Positions 1 through 11,965 of a stretch of DNA of 64,000 bases are shown here, piece by piece. The notes beneath the pieces are model-generated. The model worked only from the letters and a program-made list of their open reading frames with translations, had not been told where the DNA came from and made no database searches. Source of the DNA: Saccopteryx bilineata (Eukaryota; Chordata; Mammalia; Chiroptera; Emballonuridae). Within the stretch, counting starts at the first letter, position 1, and each line of letters opens with the position of its first letter. Location: assembly GCF_036850765.1 (NCBI RefSeq), contig NC_089495.1:66998410-67062409 (forward strand), read 5' to 3'. Position numbers and translations under genes: made by a program.

Positions 1-310
1 AGGCTCAGCAGCTTGAGCACACAGTGACTGGCTTGAGCATGGGATCATAGACATGATTCAATGGTCACTGGCTTCAGTCCAAAGTCGCTGGCTTGAACCC
101 AAGGTCACTGGTTTGGGCAAGATGTCACTCATTCTGCTGTAGCCCCCCATCAAGGCACATATGAGAAATCAATCATTGAACAACTAAAGTGCCACAACAA
201 AAAATTGATGCTTCTCATTTCTCTTCCTTCCTGCCTGTCTGTCCCTATCTGTCACTCTCTCTGACTCTCTCTCTGTCTCTGTCAATAAATAAATAAATAA
301 ATAAATAAAA
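1..310 (+). repeat. tRNA-derived SINE, long type, cut by window start
   Basis: Plus-strand copy of the long SINE architecture that recurs through this window. It has the repeated 'gctggcttgagc' blocks, then 'caaggcacatatgagaaa', 'aacaactaaagtgccacaac', a CT-rich stretch and an (AATA)n tail. The tRNA-like head lies beyond the window start. Confidence 0.9.
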
Positions 311-576
311 AATTAATGTTAAAAGTAATCAAACATAAATATTTAATTAGGTAATTATTATAATAATCTGTTAAAATATTAGGAAGTATTTAATAATGGA
401 ATTTTAAGAAACACTTAAAAACCTAATTGTTTTATTTCAGTTCTTTTATTTCTCTCTAAAGTCAATATAATTTTCACTGACTGGTGACATCTTTGGTGGC
501 TTTGCATGCTTTACAAGAATTTAATTTCACTTAGGAAATTAAATACAATTCATTGACCTGTTAGAAAAATAGACAG

Positions 577-2200
577 TATTTCCCCATGTATAAGACGCAC
601 CATTAAAAAAAATGGGTCTAAAAACTAGGTGTGACTTATATGGGGTGTTGTAGATTTTTTTACTTGCATTTCCCAATTTTTTTGTTCTTGTTGCCTTTGC
701 ACTGTTTGTTGTAGATCTTTTTACTTATATTTCCTGGATTTTCATGCTTGTTGTCATTGTGCTCATTGTTTTGCACTTGTTATCGGTATATTATGGTAGG
801 ATAGTTACATTTTGCCACGTTTTGCCCAAAAATTGCTCAGAAAAGATTATTATACAGTGCTGAATTCACATTAAAAGTGATCCAGTTTGCAAAAGTGAAT
901 GGAAATTATGCTACAGACATTAAGTTTGGTCCTCCTCCAAGTGAGAAATGAATCCAAGACTGGCTACAAAAAGAAGAAATTCTACTGAAAACACCACAGC
1001 AGAAGAAGGCCATGAGAGGCAAGTCAGCAAGATAGCCTGATTTAGAGAGGGAATTGAAGATATGGATTAAAGAGCAAAGGGCAATTGGAATTTCTTTGTC
1101 CACAAAGATGGTTCAGCATGAGGCAAGAAGAATTGCTGATGAAAAAAAAAAGCTACTGATTTCAAAAAACACAATTGATGCTTCAGCTTCATGAAACAAA
1201 ATGGACTAAGCATGAGTACTTGCACCAGACTTGCCCAAAAGATTCCTGAAAGCTATGAGCAGAAGGTCCTTGAATTTCATCGTTTTGTCATTTAATGTCA
1301 GAAGACACATCTTTTTGAGTTGGGACAGATAGCAAATATGGACAAAGCCCCCCTTTAATTTGATGTCCCAAGTAACAGAAATGTTGATAAGAAAGAGGAA
1401 AAAGTGTAAATGTGAATACAAGTGAAAATGAAGAGTCATTATGTAGTTGTTCTAGCTCATTATGCCAATGGAACCAAGCTAACTCCCCTGTTCATTTTCA
1501 AATGCAGAACAATGCCAGAGGAGGCTATTCCTCGAGGAGTGATTGTCCACGTTCATGACAAGGGGTGGATGGATCAAGATGGGATGAAGATCTGGTTTGA
1601 GAAAGTTTGGAGAAGAAGACCAGAGGGGCTCTTATGCAAACCTGCCCTATTGGCGCTTGATCAGATCAGGGCACACATAACAAAAAAACACAAAGATTGC
1701 TGTGGAGCAAAAAAATAAAAACTTGTCATCATGCCTCAAGGCTTGATATCCCAGCTCCAACCACTTGATCTCAGCATTAACAAATTCTTCAAAGCTGCCA
1801 TGAGAGACAAATGGAACCAATGGATGAAGTTTTCTGGGAACAATTTGATACCAGCAAAAAGAGTGAAGAAACTAATTATAGGAGAATTTTGTACCTGGGT
1901 GAAAAGATCCTGGGATAATATCAAGATTGAGATAGTTGTCAAGTCTTTTAAGAAGTGTGGCATTTCAAATGCCACAGATGGAACTGAAGACCAGACAATA
2001 TATGAAGATAGTGATTCGTCATCAGGCACAGATGAGGACCAGCTAATGGATTGGAGTTTTGACAATGATGAGGAGTTGTATGAATTTTATGATGAATAAA
2101 ACAAGTTTAATAATTTTATGTAATACTTTTATTTTTCAAATTTTGGGCCCCAAAATTAAGGTGCATGTTTTACATGGCAGTGTCTTATACATGGGACATA
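577..2200 (+). mobile_element. Decayed pogo/Tigger-like DNA transposon
   Basis: The terminal inverted repeats share CCCATGTATAAGAC, on the plus strand at about 583-596 and inverted at about 2183-2196. A TA dinucleotide at each outer edge (577-578 and 2199-2200) fits the TA target duplication of the Tc1/mariner/pogo superfamily. The interior holds a broken transposase reading in the plus direction. At about 1.6 kb it is short for an autonomous Tigger-type element, so some sequence is probably missing. The family assignment rests on the transposase remnant and the TA duplication; the exact subfamily is unknown. Confidence 0.8.
840..2099 (+). pseudogene. pogo/Tigger-type transposase remnant
   Basis: DDE-superfamily transposase, which would cut and paste its element at TA sites. 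The C-terminal half is clearest. The segment 1422-1718 includes LLALDQIRAHIT, resembling the second catalytic-aspartate block of pogo/Tigger transposases. The segment 1731-2099 includes SQLQPLDLSINKFFK followed by an acidic tail, the usual arrangement after the third catalytic position. The two segments are in different registers, separated by a stop near 1716 and a frameshift. Upstream, 840-1200 reads as a helix-turn-helix-like N-terminal part with several in-frame stops. It is not expected to make a functional protein. A domesticated use is not supported, because the N-terminal part is broken. Confidence 0.75.
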
Positions 2201-3203
2201 GGGTAATTATACCTAAATATTTACAACAAAGTTTATAAATAATATTAATTTCAGAATCCATTTGCTTTATAAAAAATAGTTTTCATTTTATCATTCAAAA
2301 ATGAGCAAAGCTTACAGTAACATTACTAAATCTGTAATTGGTATGCAAGAAAAGGCATGTAGAGGAAATTTGCTACAAGGTCAGTTGAGTCAAAGAGAAG
2401 CATATTATGGAAAAGTTAGATATATTAAAGAATTGACATGTCTTACTAATGAGGAATGATTTTATTAATCTTTTCATTACAGAAAACAAACTTCAATCAC
2501 ATATTCCACACAAGTTGATTTGGGATTTTGTAGAAAATATAATCTTTTTTCTCCTCCTCATTTTATTTATGAGTTTAATTTTCAAAGTCATCTGGGAGGA
2601 AGAATAAAGAGAAAAATATCTTTCTAGTTATTTGTTAATTTGAAAACAGCCAATTCAAAATTATCCCTCCCTCTGTTGGACTAAAGATGTCATAGTTTTA
2701 AGAAATAAATTCCACTATTATTTAAAAATAAGCCAAAAACTTACCTCATTAAGGTCTCTAAAAGAGGATATGTGATTACTATAGTATAGGCCCACTAATT
2801 AAACCACTGTGCCATGGTAAATATCTTTAATCAAGAACAAATATAATTTTCAGCTATTCAAGAGTGGAAAAGCTATGTGAAAGAAAGCTTTAAGTAAAAT
2901 CAACAGTTATTTTGAACAGATTTTTAAACAAACAGTAAGAATTTTGGGGATAGAGAAATTCATTATAAGAAACATAAATAATGTAATGATCATAATTCTT
3001 TACAGATCCTTGATGATAAGAATTGGAGATAAGAAAAGTATAGAAACTTTAAATTTAGGTGAAAAAAAATGCTCCTAACAACTGTATGATTTGTAATATG
3101 TCATTAATTTACTTTCAACCTATCTACTAGAGTAGGATAACTTCAAAGTAATCACTGTATTATTTACTGATACTCCACTTCTATGATCCCCAAAAGATTA
3201 TAT
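2201..3203. other. AT-rich DNA, nothing recognised
   Basis: I see no long reading frame, no repeat boundary and no RNA-like structure here. Old degenerate repeats could be hidden. Confidence 0.5.
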
Positions 3204-3219
3204 AAATAAGTGTAACTTC

Positions 3220-3339
3220 GCCTGACCTGTGGTGGCGCAGTGGATAAAGTGTCGACCTGGAAATGCTGAGGTCGCCGGTTCGAAACCCTGGGCTTGCCTG
3301 GTCAAAGTACATATGGGAGTTGATGCTTCCAGCTCCTCC

Positions 3340-3380
<41 letters not shown>

Positions 3381-3417
3381 CCCTCTCTCTCCTCTCTAAA
3401 ATGAATAAATAATAAAA
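3220..3417 (+). repeat. tRNA-derived SINE, short type
   Basis: Begins 'gcctgacctgtggtggcgcag' (A box) with 'ggttcgaaacc' (B box) 45-50 bases on, then 'ggcacatatgggagttgatg'-like sequence, (CT)n and an A-rich tail. It is flanked by an exact 16-bp duplication AAATAAGTGTAACTTC (3204-3219 and 3418-3433), so it is an intact L1-mediated insertion. Confidence 0.95.
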
Positions 3418-3488
3418 AAATAAGTGTAACTTCAAATAAAATTTTAATTGAGTTCATTAGGATGTCATTGATTAATAAAACCATACAA

Positions 3489-3835
3489 GTTTTTTTTTTC
3501 TTTTTTTTTTTTACAGAGACATAGAGAGAGTCAGAGAGAGGGATAGATAGGGACAGACAGACAGGAACGGAGAGAGATGAGATGCATCAATTATTAGTTT
3601 TTCATTGCGCCACCTTAGTTGTTCATTGATTGCTTTCTCATATGTGCCTTGACCATGGGGCTATAGCAGACCTAGTAACCCCTCGCGCAAGCCAGCGACC
3701 TTGGGTCCAAGCTGGTGAGCTTTTGCTCAAACCAGATGAGCCCACACTCAAGCTGGCAACCTCGGGGTCTTGAACCTGGGTCCTCTGCATCCCAGTCTGA
3801 TGCTCTATCCACTGTGCCACCACCTGGTCAGGCCA
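3489..3835 (-). repeat. tRNA-derived SINE, long type
   Basis: Reverse-strand copy: poly-T, then GA-rich, 'cattgattgctttctcatatg', the repeated 'agctggtgagc/aagctggcaacc' blocks, and the reversed B and A boxes ending 'cacctggtcaggcc'. Confidence 0.92.
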
Positions 3836-3998
3836 GTGTTCAACTCTTACACACTTCACCTGAGCATTGCATCATGTGCTCACCACCTAAAGTCAAGTCT
3901 CTTTCCCCACCATTTATTCCCCCTTTTCCCTCTTCCACTTCCCCTAACCATACTGTTGTTTGTATCTGTTTTTTCTCCTTAATTTTCTTATGATTTTT

Positions 3999-4375
3999 TT
4001 TTTGTATTTTTCTGAAGCTGGAAACGGGGAGAGACAGTCAGACAGACTCCCGCATGCGCCCGACCGGGATCCACCCAGCACGCCCACCAGGGGCAACGCT
4101 CTGCCCACCAGGGGGCGACGCTCTGCCCCTCTGGGGCATCGCCGCGACCAGAGCCACTTTAGCGCCTGGGGCAGAGGCCAAAGAGCCATCCCCAGTGCCC
4201 GGGCCATCTTTGCTCCAATGGAGCCTTGGCTGCAGGAGGGGAAGACAGAGACAGAGAGGAAGGGGGGGGGAAGCAAATGGGCGCTTCTCCTATGTGCCCT
4301 GGCTGGGAATCGAACCCAGGTCCCCCGCACGCCAGGCTGACGCTCTACCGCTGAGCCAACCAGCCAGGGCCAATC
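3999..4375 (-). repeat. tRNA-derived SINE, GC-rich type
   Basis: A distinct, longer SINE: reversed head 'gccctggctgggaatcgaac' (B box) and 'gctgagccaaccagccagggc' (A box region), plus a GC-rich body with 'gcgacgctctgcccctctgg' and 'tgctccaatggagccttggc'. The duplication TTCTTATGATTTTT is at 985-998 of the 3 kb block (3985-3998) and at 4376-4389. It sits inside the L1 fragment, so it is younger. Confidence 0.92.
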
Positions 4376-4605
4376 TTCTTATGATTTTTGCACAACTTCC
4401 CATTCCCTTCTGCTTTGCCAGATGCTATTTTGTTATATATATGTCTGTTTTGTTTGTTAGCTTATTTTTTTCTTAGATTCCAGGTATGCGGAAATCATAT
4501 AGTATCTTTCTTTCTCTAACTGCCTTATTTCATTCAGCATAATACTACCCAGGTCCATTAGTGCTATCTCAAAAGGCAAGATTTTCTTCTTTTGTATGTC
4601 TACAT

Positions 4606-4936
4606 CAGGGGTCCCCAAACTATGGCCCGTGGGCTGCATGCGGCCCCCTGAGGCCATTTATCTGCCCCCCGCCGCACTTCCAGAAGGAGCACTGCTTTCA
4701 TTGGTAGTCAGTGAGAGGAGCATAGTTCCCATTGAAATACTGGTCAGTTTGTTAATTTAAATTTACTTGTTCTTTATTTTAAATATTGTATTTGTTCCCG
4801 TTTTGTTTTTTTACTTTAAAATAAGATATGTGCAGTGTGCATAGGGATTTGTTCATAGTTTTTTTTTATAGTCCGGCCCTCCAACAGTCTGAGGGACAGT
4901 GAACTGGCCCCCTGTGTAAAAAGTTGGGGACCCCTG
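4606..4936. mobile_element. Non-autonomous hAT element
   Basis: Ends are CAGGGGTCCCCAAACT and AGTTGGGGACCCCTG, which are inverted repeats. It is flanked by a perfect 8-bp duplication GTCTACAT (4598-4605 and 4937-4944), the hAT hallmark. No reading frame. A second copy lies at 15,845-16,172. Confidence 0.95.
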
Positions 4937-5250
4937 GTCTACATAGTATTTCATTGTGTAAATGCACCACAGCATTTTTATCCAATCATCTCCTGATGGA
5001 CACTTGGGCTGCTTCCAAATATTGATTATTATAAATAACACTGCAATGAACACAGGGATGCATATATTCTTCTGAATCAGTGTTTTGAACCTTTTCAAAT
5101 ATTTTCTCATAAATGAAATTGGTGGGTCAGTTCTACTTTTAATTTTTAGGAAACTCCATGCTGCTTTTTACAGCAACTGTACCAATATGCCCCTTTACCA
5201 ACAGTGCATGAGTGTTCCAATTTCTCCACAACCTTGCCAACACTTATTTG

Positions 5251-6308
5251 TATATCATATAACATTTTAAATATGCACAATACAAACTCACTTCCTTATA
5301 TTGTAATATCTCCCAATACGTTTAGAAATAATTTGTGTTTATTTTTTATCAAAATATATTTTTAGAAGTTCTATTTTTTTATTTCTACATTATTACATTT
5401 GGCAATATTACAAGATGCATGTAGAAAATACAACTTTATTACTGCGCTCTATAAACTAACCACTCTAAAAAATTAAATTTCCCCCTTTTCACTTTTTCTT
5501 CTTCACTTAAACCCAATATTCTAAAAAATTTAATTAGTTTAAGTTCATTACCATATTCTTTACGTTTCTGCCTTGCTGAAATTTGTTTATAATTGTTTTT
5601 CATAATTATATGTTTGTCATGTTACTACATATAAACAAATTCTATACGGTTTTTAGAAGCATGGCTTTATGCCACCTTTTTCTTATATTTTTTTCAATTT
5701 TTCCTGAAATGTATATTTTCATCTACTCTATGATATGCAGCAAATGAAAGGTCAACAAGACAGTAAGAATGTTATTTGTTTAGTGAACTGATTTAATAAC
5801 AAAAAGCCTCAAAAGATAGCATTTAATTAATTGAATTCACCAAAGCCCAAGATTTGACCTTCTACATTCAAAAACACAAACTTGCAGTATCTTCAAGTTA
5901 ATTAGATTCAGGCATATCATCCCATAGGATTAAAGCTCATAAAATTGATATAAAAATCAGTGTTATGGTTTAATTTATTGTGTAAATGTAGTTGTAGAGC
6001 AGATTGAATACTTGTGTAGATGTGTTCATGCTTTCTCTCTGTAGGCTATGACATGTGAAGGCAAATGATCTGGAGAATGCCTAGTTTGCATAAAATTCAA
6101 GTAATATAAATTGTATAATTTAAATAATTCAATAATAGCAGTTTCTAAAATGCTATCACATTCATGATAACAAGTAAGGTATGTGTTGGGCGAATTACAT
6201 AACCCGTAGCCTGACTAGATTTTCTCCTCTTAATGCTTATATTGGCTGTTCCTTCAGTGGTTTTCCTCCTTCTTGTCTCCCTTAAAGACAATATCTCTGT
6301 CTAAGAAA
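5251..6308. other. AT-rich DNA, nothing recognised
   Basis: No clear gene or repeat seen; low complexity and AT-rich. Confidence 0.45.
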
Positions 6309-6310
6309 TA

Positions 6311-6516
6311 CCCTATTTTTTGTTCCATAAGATGCACCTGACCATAAGACACACCTAGGGTTTTAAGGAGGAAAATAAGAAAAAAAATATTCTGAACCAA
6401 ATGGTGTGTTAAAATATTTAATAAAATACTGTATTTTTCGCTTCATAAGATGCAAAGGCATTTCCCCCTCCACTTTTTTTTGGGGGGAAGTGAGTCTTAT
6501 GGAGCAAAAAATACAG
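6311..6516. mobile_element. Small pogo/Tigger-like MITE
   Basis: TA-flanked (6309-6310, 6517-6518), with outer ends ccctattttttgttccataag and its inverse cttatggagcaaaaaatacag. A third end-like motif, 'tactgtatttttcgcttcat', sits inside at about 6427, so the element looks like one end unit plus a hairpin. A second copy with the same arrangement is at 45,033-45,237. Confidence 0.75.
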
Positions 6517-6984
6517 TATTTAATTAGTTGAAATATATAATTTAAATTTATTATTTAAAACAATTTTCCTTCAACTTTCTCTACAGGTCATCTTCGTTAA
6601 AATCTTAAGTGTTTTCTTAAAAATGTGTAGCTCTCCAAAGCTTTTCTCCAAACTCAATCAGAATCTTTGATTCTGGGGCTTGGAAATCACTGATTTAGCA
6701 AACAACCTAAAATACTCTTATTCCTACTAAAGACTGGAAAACATAAACTTACAAAATTGCTTCTTGGTCTGGTACATTTATATACAAGCTGAACTTTTAT
6801 TTTTTGAGTGCAAATTGCAAGCTAATTTTAAATACTCCAAAAGTTGCCCATTTTTTTGATTCAAAGTATGCATGGGAAGGTATGAAGTTAATTTTAAATT
6901 GATTTAAAAAAAACCCCCAAAAACCCAATAAATTAATCATCAGAAAAACAGAAACCAGCCTCACCACAGCAAGAACAACTCAAA

Positions 6985-7479
6985 ACATATCCAGTCCCCC
7001 TTAACTTCAGTGTATCTAAGTGCCAAGACCCCCAGCCAATGTCTGAAGCCACAAATAGTACTGAACCATTTTTTCTGATGTTTTCCTTATAAAGACATAG
7101 GGATAAAACTCTGTGTTTTTTCCTTTAAATACACACATACCTATGATAAAGTTTAACTTAAAAAATAACACATTGAGCAATTAACAATAACTAATAATTA
7201 CATAGGTAATTATAGCAATATACTATAATAAGCTATATGAATGTGATCTTTCTCTCTCAAAATACCTTATTATGCAGTACACATCTTTTCACTTAAAGAA
7301 ATGACTTTATGTCTTCTCTTTGGCATATCCAAATTGGGAGCATCAATAATTTTGAGTTGGCCTGACCTGTGGTGGCGCAGTGGATAAAGCGTCGACCTAG
7401 AAATGCTGAGGTCACCCGTTCGAAACCCTGGGCTTGCCTGGTCAAGGCACATATGGGAGTTGATGCTTCTTGCTCCTCC

Positions 7480-7515
<36 letters not shown>

Positions 7516-7900
7516 CCTCTCTCTCACCTTTCTAAAATGAATAAATAAAATTTAAAAAAAAGATTTAAAAAATAATTTTGAGTTGTGGGGCCATTATTAA
7601 TTAAAACCAGAATTAATTAAAACCAGGGTTACTTGCACTTGCACTACATACAGTACTGTGACAGTTGCTGTGATAACCAAAAGGGCTACCGAAGTGCCTA
7701 ACAGGCACACAGTGTACACAGTGTGACAAAGGGATCAGTCACATTCAGGCAGGACAGAGCTGGATGGTGGTGTAAGATTTCATCCAGCTACACAGAAAAT
7801 TTTAAATTTAGAAATTGATCATTTCTTTAATTTTCTATTTAATGTTCATACCTCCTTGACTATAGTTAACTGAAACAATGGAAGACAACACCACAAATAA
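6985..7900. mobile_element. Tigger-like DNA transposon fragment
   Basis: Phrases such as 'ccaagacccccagccaatg', 'ccacaaatagtactgaacca', 'cctatgataaagtttaa' and 'ggctaccgaagtgcctaac' resemble old mammalian Tigger-derived elements. A SINE splits it at 7360-7570. The boundaries are approximate and the subfamily is uncertain. Confidence 0.6.
7360..7570 (+). repeat. tRNA-derived SINE, short type
   Basis: Same architecture as 3220-3417, with a perfect 15-bp duplication AATAATTTTGAGTTG (7345-7359 and 7571-7585). Confidence 0.95.
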
Positions 7901-8575
7901 AAAGAAACTACTGCATTATCTCTTATTATATATTTTTTAATTTTTTAATGTTTTATCTGTACACTCTTACATTCTTTTTTTTCTTCCTGGTGATATGGCC
8001 AAATACTTTCATCTGTCCGATTCTATTTTCAACTTTTTTTTATACCTCAATCTACTGCCAATTTTAGTCTAACTATAAATATAATAGTTGTGATTTGTAG
8101 ACAAGTACAGAAAATATAATTATATATGATATAACTTATTATATAATAAAAGTAAAATTTTAAATCACTGGGGAAATTTTAAATATGTATAGGCATCAGG
8201 TTAAAAAATAAGCTAGATTCTAACTAACCTTATACAAAATAGAGTCAAATAAATCAATGTTAATTATAAAAAATAATAATTAAGGATCTAAGTAAATCAT
8301 GTATGTTGCAATTGATGAAATATTTTCAAGGGTAATATGTGACCTGAAATTTATATGGTAAATATTATTGATTTTAAATATATAAAATGTTTTGTATAAT
8401 TGACAAAGGTTTAAATTTCTCAATGTAAAAAGTGCTTCTTTAGTTCAGTAAATAGAAAACATGCTCATTAAAATGGAGAAAGTGAAAAAAAAAGGACATA
8501 CAAATTTACAGGACATACAAATCTGCGTAAACTAAAACAATACACCCATATTTACTTGTAAATAATAGAATATAC
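7901..8575. other. AT-rich DNA, nothing recognised
   Basis: No gene or repeat boundary seen. Confidence 0.45.
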
Positions 8576-8861
8576 ATTTTTTTTAAGTGAGAGGAGGGAA
8601 CTTAGAGAGATAGACTCCCATAAGTGCCATATTGAGGATCTACCCAGCAAGCCCTGTTTGGGGCCTTTGCTCAAATCAGCTGAGCTATCCTCTGTGCCTA
8701 GGGCTGACACTCAAACCAATGGAGCCACTGGCTGCAAGAGAGAAAGAGAAAGAGAAGGGGGAGAAAGAAGGGAAGAGAAGCAGTTGGTCTTTGACCCAGG
8801 ATTGAACGAAGGTCTGCATACTGAGCCAACACTCTATCCATTGAGCCAAAAGGACAGGGCC
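8576..8861 (-). repeat. Old tRNA-derived SINE, GC-type, degenerate
   Basis: Reverse-strand relative of the GC-rich SINE: 'agactcccataagtgcc', 'caaaccaatggagccactgg', 'gacccaggattgaac' and 'attgagccaaaaggacagggcc'. It is much more diverged than the other copies. Confidence 0.75.
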
Positions 8862-8948
8862 ACATTTTTTTTTTAAGAGTAGTCAGTTTCAAACTCATTT
8901 TGGTGAAGGTATGGAGAAATAGACACAGACTGCTGGTGAAAACATTTA

Positions 8949-9264
8949 TTTTATTTATTTATTTATTTTTTTACAGAGAGAGAGGGATAGATAGGAACAA
9001 AGAGAAATGAGAAGCATCAATCATTAGTTTTTTGTTGCAACACCTTAGTTGTTCATTAATTGCTTTCTCATATGTGCCTTGACCGTGGGCCTTCAGGAGA
9101 CCGAGTAACCCCTTGCGCAAGCCAGCGACCTTGGCTCCAAGCTGGTGAACTTTTGCTCAAACCAGATGAGCCTGTGCTCAAGTTGGCAACCTCGGGGTCT
9201 CGAACTTGTGTCCTTCCGCATCCCAGTCCGACGCTCTATCCACTGTGCCACCATCTGGTCAGGC
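8949..9264 (-). repeat. tRNA-derived SINE, long type
   Basis: Reverse-strand long SINE with an (ATTT)n tail. The flanking duplication is nearly identical: GCTGGTGAAAACATTTA at 8932-8948 and GCTGATGTAAACATTTA at 9265-9281. Confidence 0.93.
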
Positions 9265-9281
9265 GCTGATGTAAACATTTA

Positions 9282-10293
9282 AAAGGCAAGTTAGTAACAC
9301 TGAATTGAGCTTTTCAAATTTACATACAACCTTGAAAGTAGTTCTACTTTCATGTAGTTTTTTTAATATCACAAATAGGCAACGGTATGTAAAATTAGTT
9401 ATTTTTTATTAACATGAATTAACAATATAAAATGTATAGGTAATGCTACATTTAATCCTTATAGCAACCAATAACATCTTATGGTAACTATTTCAATTTT
9501 ATGGTTGTAAAAAGTAGTCATAGAATAATTGGCTAATTTGTCAAAGGTTGGATATCCTGATAGAGATATTTGAAATTGAATTACAGGCATTTTGACTTAG
9601 TCCTAAATTATACACTGCTGAGCCCCTCAATAAGAACATGAATATTTAATCCTTTTTAAAGTAATGTTTATAATTACTTTTAAAAAACTATTGTTATACA
9701 TATCAAACTTGCTCTATTTAATTGCTTATGTGTATATATATATATATATATTTTTTTTTTTTATTTTGTTTTAAGGAAAAAATATGCTAAGAAACATATA
9801 CTGCAAAAGTCATTTTTCTGACCCTACTTTGTGATATTTAAGAAATTTATTCTATTAAATCTTGAGTCACATTTTAGTAGTTATTATAATATATAAATTA
9901 TTTATATCTTTTTTAATTTTTGCCTTTTTGGGCACCCACTTTTTCAATGTTTTTATGTTGTCAGGTTTGATTAAATCAATAGTCAGTGACTTTATTAGAA
10001 CAATGAAAATGCTCTTCAATGTGACTGTATTTTTTTTTATCACCCGAAATATGGTTTTCCTTGTACTTAATATTTAGATTCTTTTTAAATTTGAGTTATA
10101 TAAATTTTAAGACTTCCCAAATTTGTCAAGACTGCTGCAACTTAAATCTCAATAAGCCAATTAATCAGTCATCTTATTTTATGTTGGATCCCATTTTCCT
10201 CATGAATTTTGTTAGAATATATTTGCTACCAGTTTTGTTGAGTAATAGTCAGAAGAAATCTATTTTAAAATTTTGCATGTTTAAAAATAATGT
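9282..10293. other. AT-rich DNA, nothing recognised
   Basis: Includes an (AT)n run near 9731-9751. Short open frames here are AT-driven and have no protein-like features. Confidence 0.45.
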
Positions 10294-10298
10294 GATCC

Positions 10299-11001
10299 TG
10301 TTGGACTGATAAAATATATTATGCTCACTTTGTTAAAAATGGTGCTGCCCATGTGGAGGCCGTTGCCCAGGTGATATTAATGTGTGTCTCTGTGGGCTGT
10401 GGGCAGGCAGGATTCTTGTAGCCTGGGGCTTGGTTTTAGGATTAAGCCTTTCCCACCCTTTTTGATGTGGGATGGTACAATCCCATCATGCCCCAGATAA
10501 GTGACTTTGTATTAGAGACTTCCCTATTTGTATATTGGATTAAAGGTTTTAATTTCTACACTATAAAGTGGGGGCCGAACAGGAGCTTGCGCTCTTGGTT
10601 CCTGAGATTAATATTAGAGAGAGCAGAGAGGAGAGCAGAAAGAGGCCATGTGGAGTAGGCCAGAAGAAGCAGCCAAGATGGTGGAGTGTTGAGTGAGAAG
10701 CCAGTTTGTGCAGAGAGAAGGAAGGAGATGGGGAACAGAGGTGAATAAGTCTGGTGAGCTAGAAACCTTTGATTCTAGGAAACTCAGATAAGTCAGTAGC
10801 TTTGTGAGCACTGAATGTGAGTGGGTTTTGGAGCCCAGTGTGTGTTTTTACTTGCCCGCCGGGTGCAAGCTAGAATTAAAGATGATGGCCCATCAGTTTT
10901 TGGCTCCCTTGTTTCGTTGTTTCTTTACTGACTGTACGAATCCAATGCGAACCTGCATGGGCCAGGCGGCTGTGATGGTGATCCTGGCTACTGGCTTTAT
11001 A
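10299..11001 (+). mobile_element. Solo LTR of an endogenous retrovirus
   Basis: Starts TGTTGGACTGATAAAATATA and ends GGCTTTATA, an expected TG...CA decayed to TG...TA. It is bounded by a perfect 5-bp duplication GATCC (10294-10298 and 11002-11006). No internal retroviral sequence is present, so it is a recombinant solo LTR. It is very similar along its length to the copy at 35,768-36,466; both carry the 3' motif 'gaatccaatgcgaacctgca'. Confidence 0.92.
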
Positions 11002-11006
11002 GATCC

Positions 11007-11718
11007 TTATATTTGATCATTTAAGTGTGTAAAATTAAAAGTAAAAATTGTTTTTTCTCAATTTCAAGGTATTGATCTCTTGTCTTCTAAATTTATGTTG
11101 TTATTTAAAATCAAAATATGATTTGAGTGTTGGTGAGTTTTATATCAACTTCTTCTGTTAAGAAATTTAAACATATTTATTTTGCCCTTTAACTTAAAAT
11201 GCCCTGCTATTACACTTTTCTATAAATTTATTTTTATTTCATTGTACTTGTCCTGCAATAATGAAGAAATCCTTTCTAGAAAATTATCTTGTACCACTAC
11301 TTTGATAATTTTCTCTTCTCTGTTTTCCATGTTATCTCTTCCTGATAACTTGTTATTTGGTGATTAGATATCCTCAAGTAATCCTTGGAAACTCATATCT
11401 TTTTTCTGTTAGCCCATTATCTCTATATTTGCTTGACATAATTTCCAAAAGCTCTTTTATGTTTTCTGGTTGATATGATCTGTAACATGTTCTTCTCTTA
11501 CTGTTACATTATGATCTTCTGTGACTGATTATATAAATTACATTTTATAGAGTCTTCTTTTACTTTCTGTAATTGTCACTGCTTTTACTTTGTTCTTTAA
11601 AATGTTTTTTTTTCTCTTTCATTTTGAATTCTTTCTTCAAATATATGGTTAACTCTGGCTCTTGGTTTATATTTACAGATAAGGAAATAAATCTCTAAGT
11701 GTGTAGAAGAATCATGAT
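11007..11718. other. AT-rich DNA, nothing recognised
   Basis: T-rich tract without recognisable repeat boundaries; it could be an old antisense L1 piece. Confidence 0.4.
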
Positions 11719-11733
11719 CAACAGATAGTCTTT

Positions 11734-11965
11734 TTTTTCAATTTTTTTTGTTTTTCTTTAATTATTTATTTATTTATTCATTTTAGAGAGGAGAGGGAGA
11801 GACAGAGGAAGAGAGAGAGAGAGGAGAGACAGAGAGAGAGAATGGGGGAGGAGCTAGAAGCATCAACTCCCATATGTGCCTTGACCAGGCAAGCCCAGGG
11901 TTTCGAACCGGCGACCTCAGCATTTCCAGGTCGATGCTTTATCCACTGCACCACCACAGGTCAGA
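11734..11965 (-). repeat. tRNA-derived SINE, short type
   Basis: Reverse-strand copy with (GA)n and the reversed 'ggtttcgaaccggcgacctc' B-box region. Flanking duplication CAACAGATAGTCTTT at 11719-11733 and 11966-11980. Confidence 0.95.

Larger units (their letters stand above)
3836..5250 (-). mobile_element. Old L1 3' fragment, antisense
   Basis: 3' UTR and ORF2 3' end of an L1 in reverse. The stretch 4945-5250 parallels the intact L1 at about 47,520-47,830 (phrases such as 'tccaatcatctcctgatgga' and 'acactgcaatgaacacagg'). It is 5' truncated and carries two later insertions, a SINE at 3999-4375 and a hAT element at 4606-4936. Confidence 0.8.

Noticed and set aside
3220..3300. tRNA gene call from A and B boxes
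   Set aside because: The boxes belong to SINE heads flanked by target duplications, with no cloverleaf 3' half.
3960..4476. GC-rich frames of 126-140 codons
   Set aside because: They are translations of the GC-rich SINE, not a gene.
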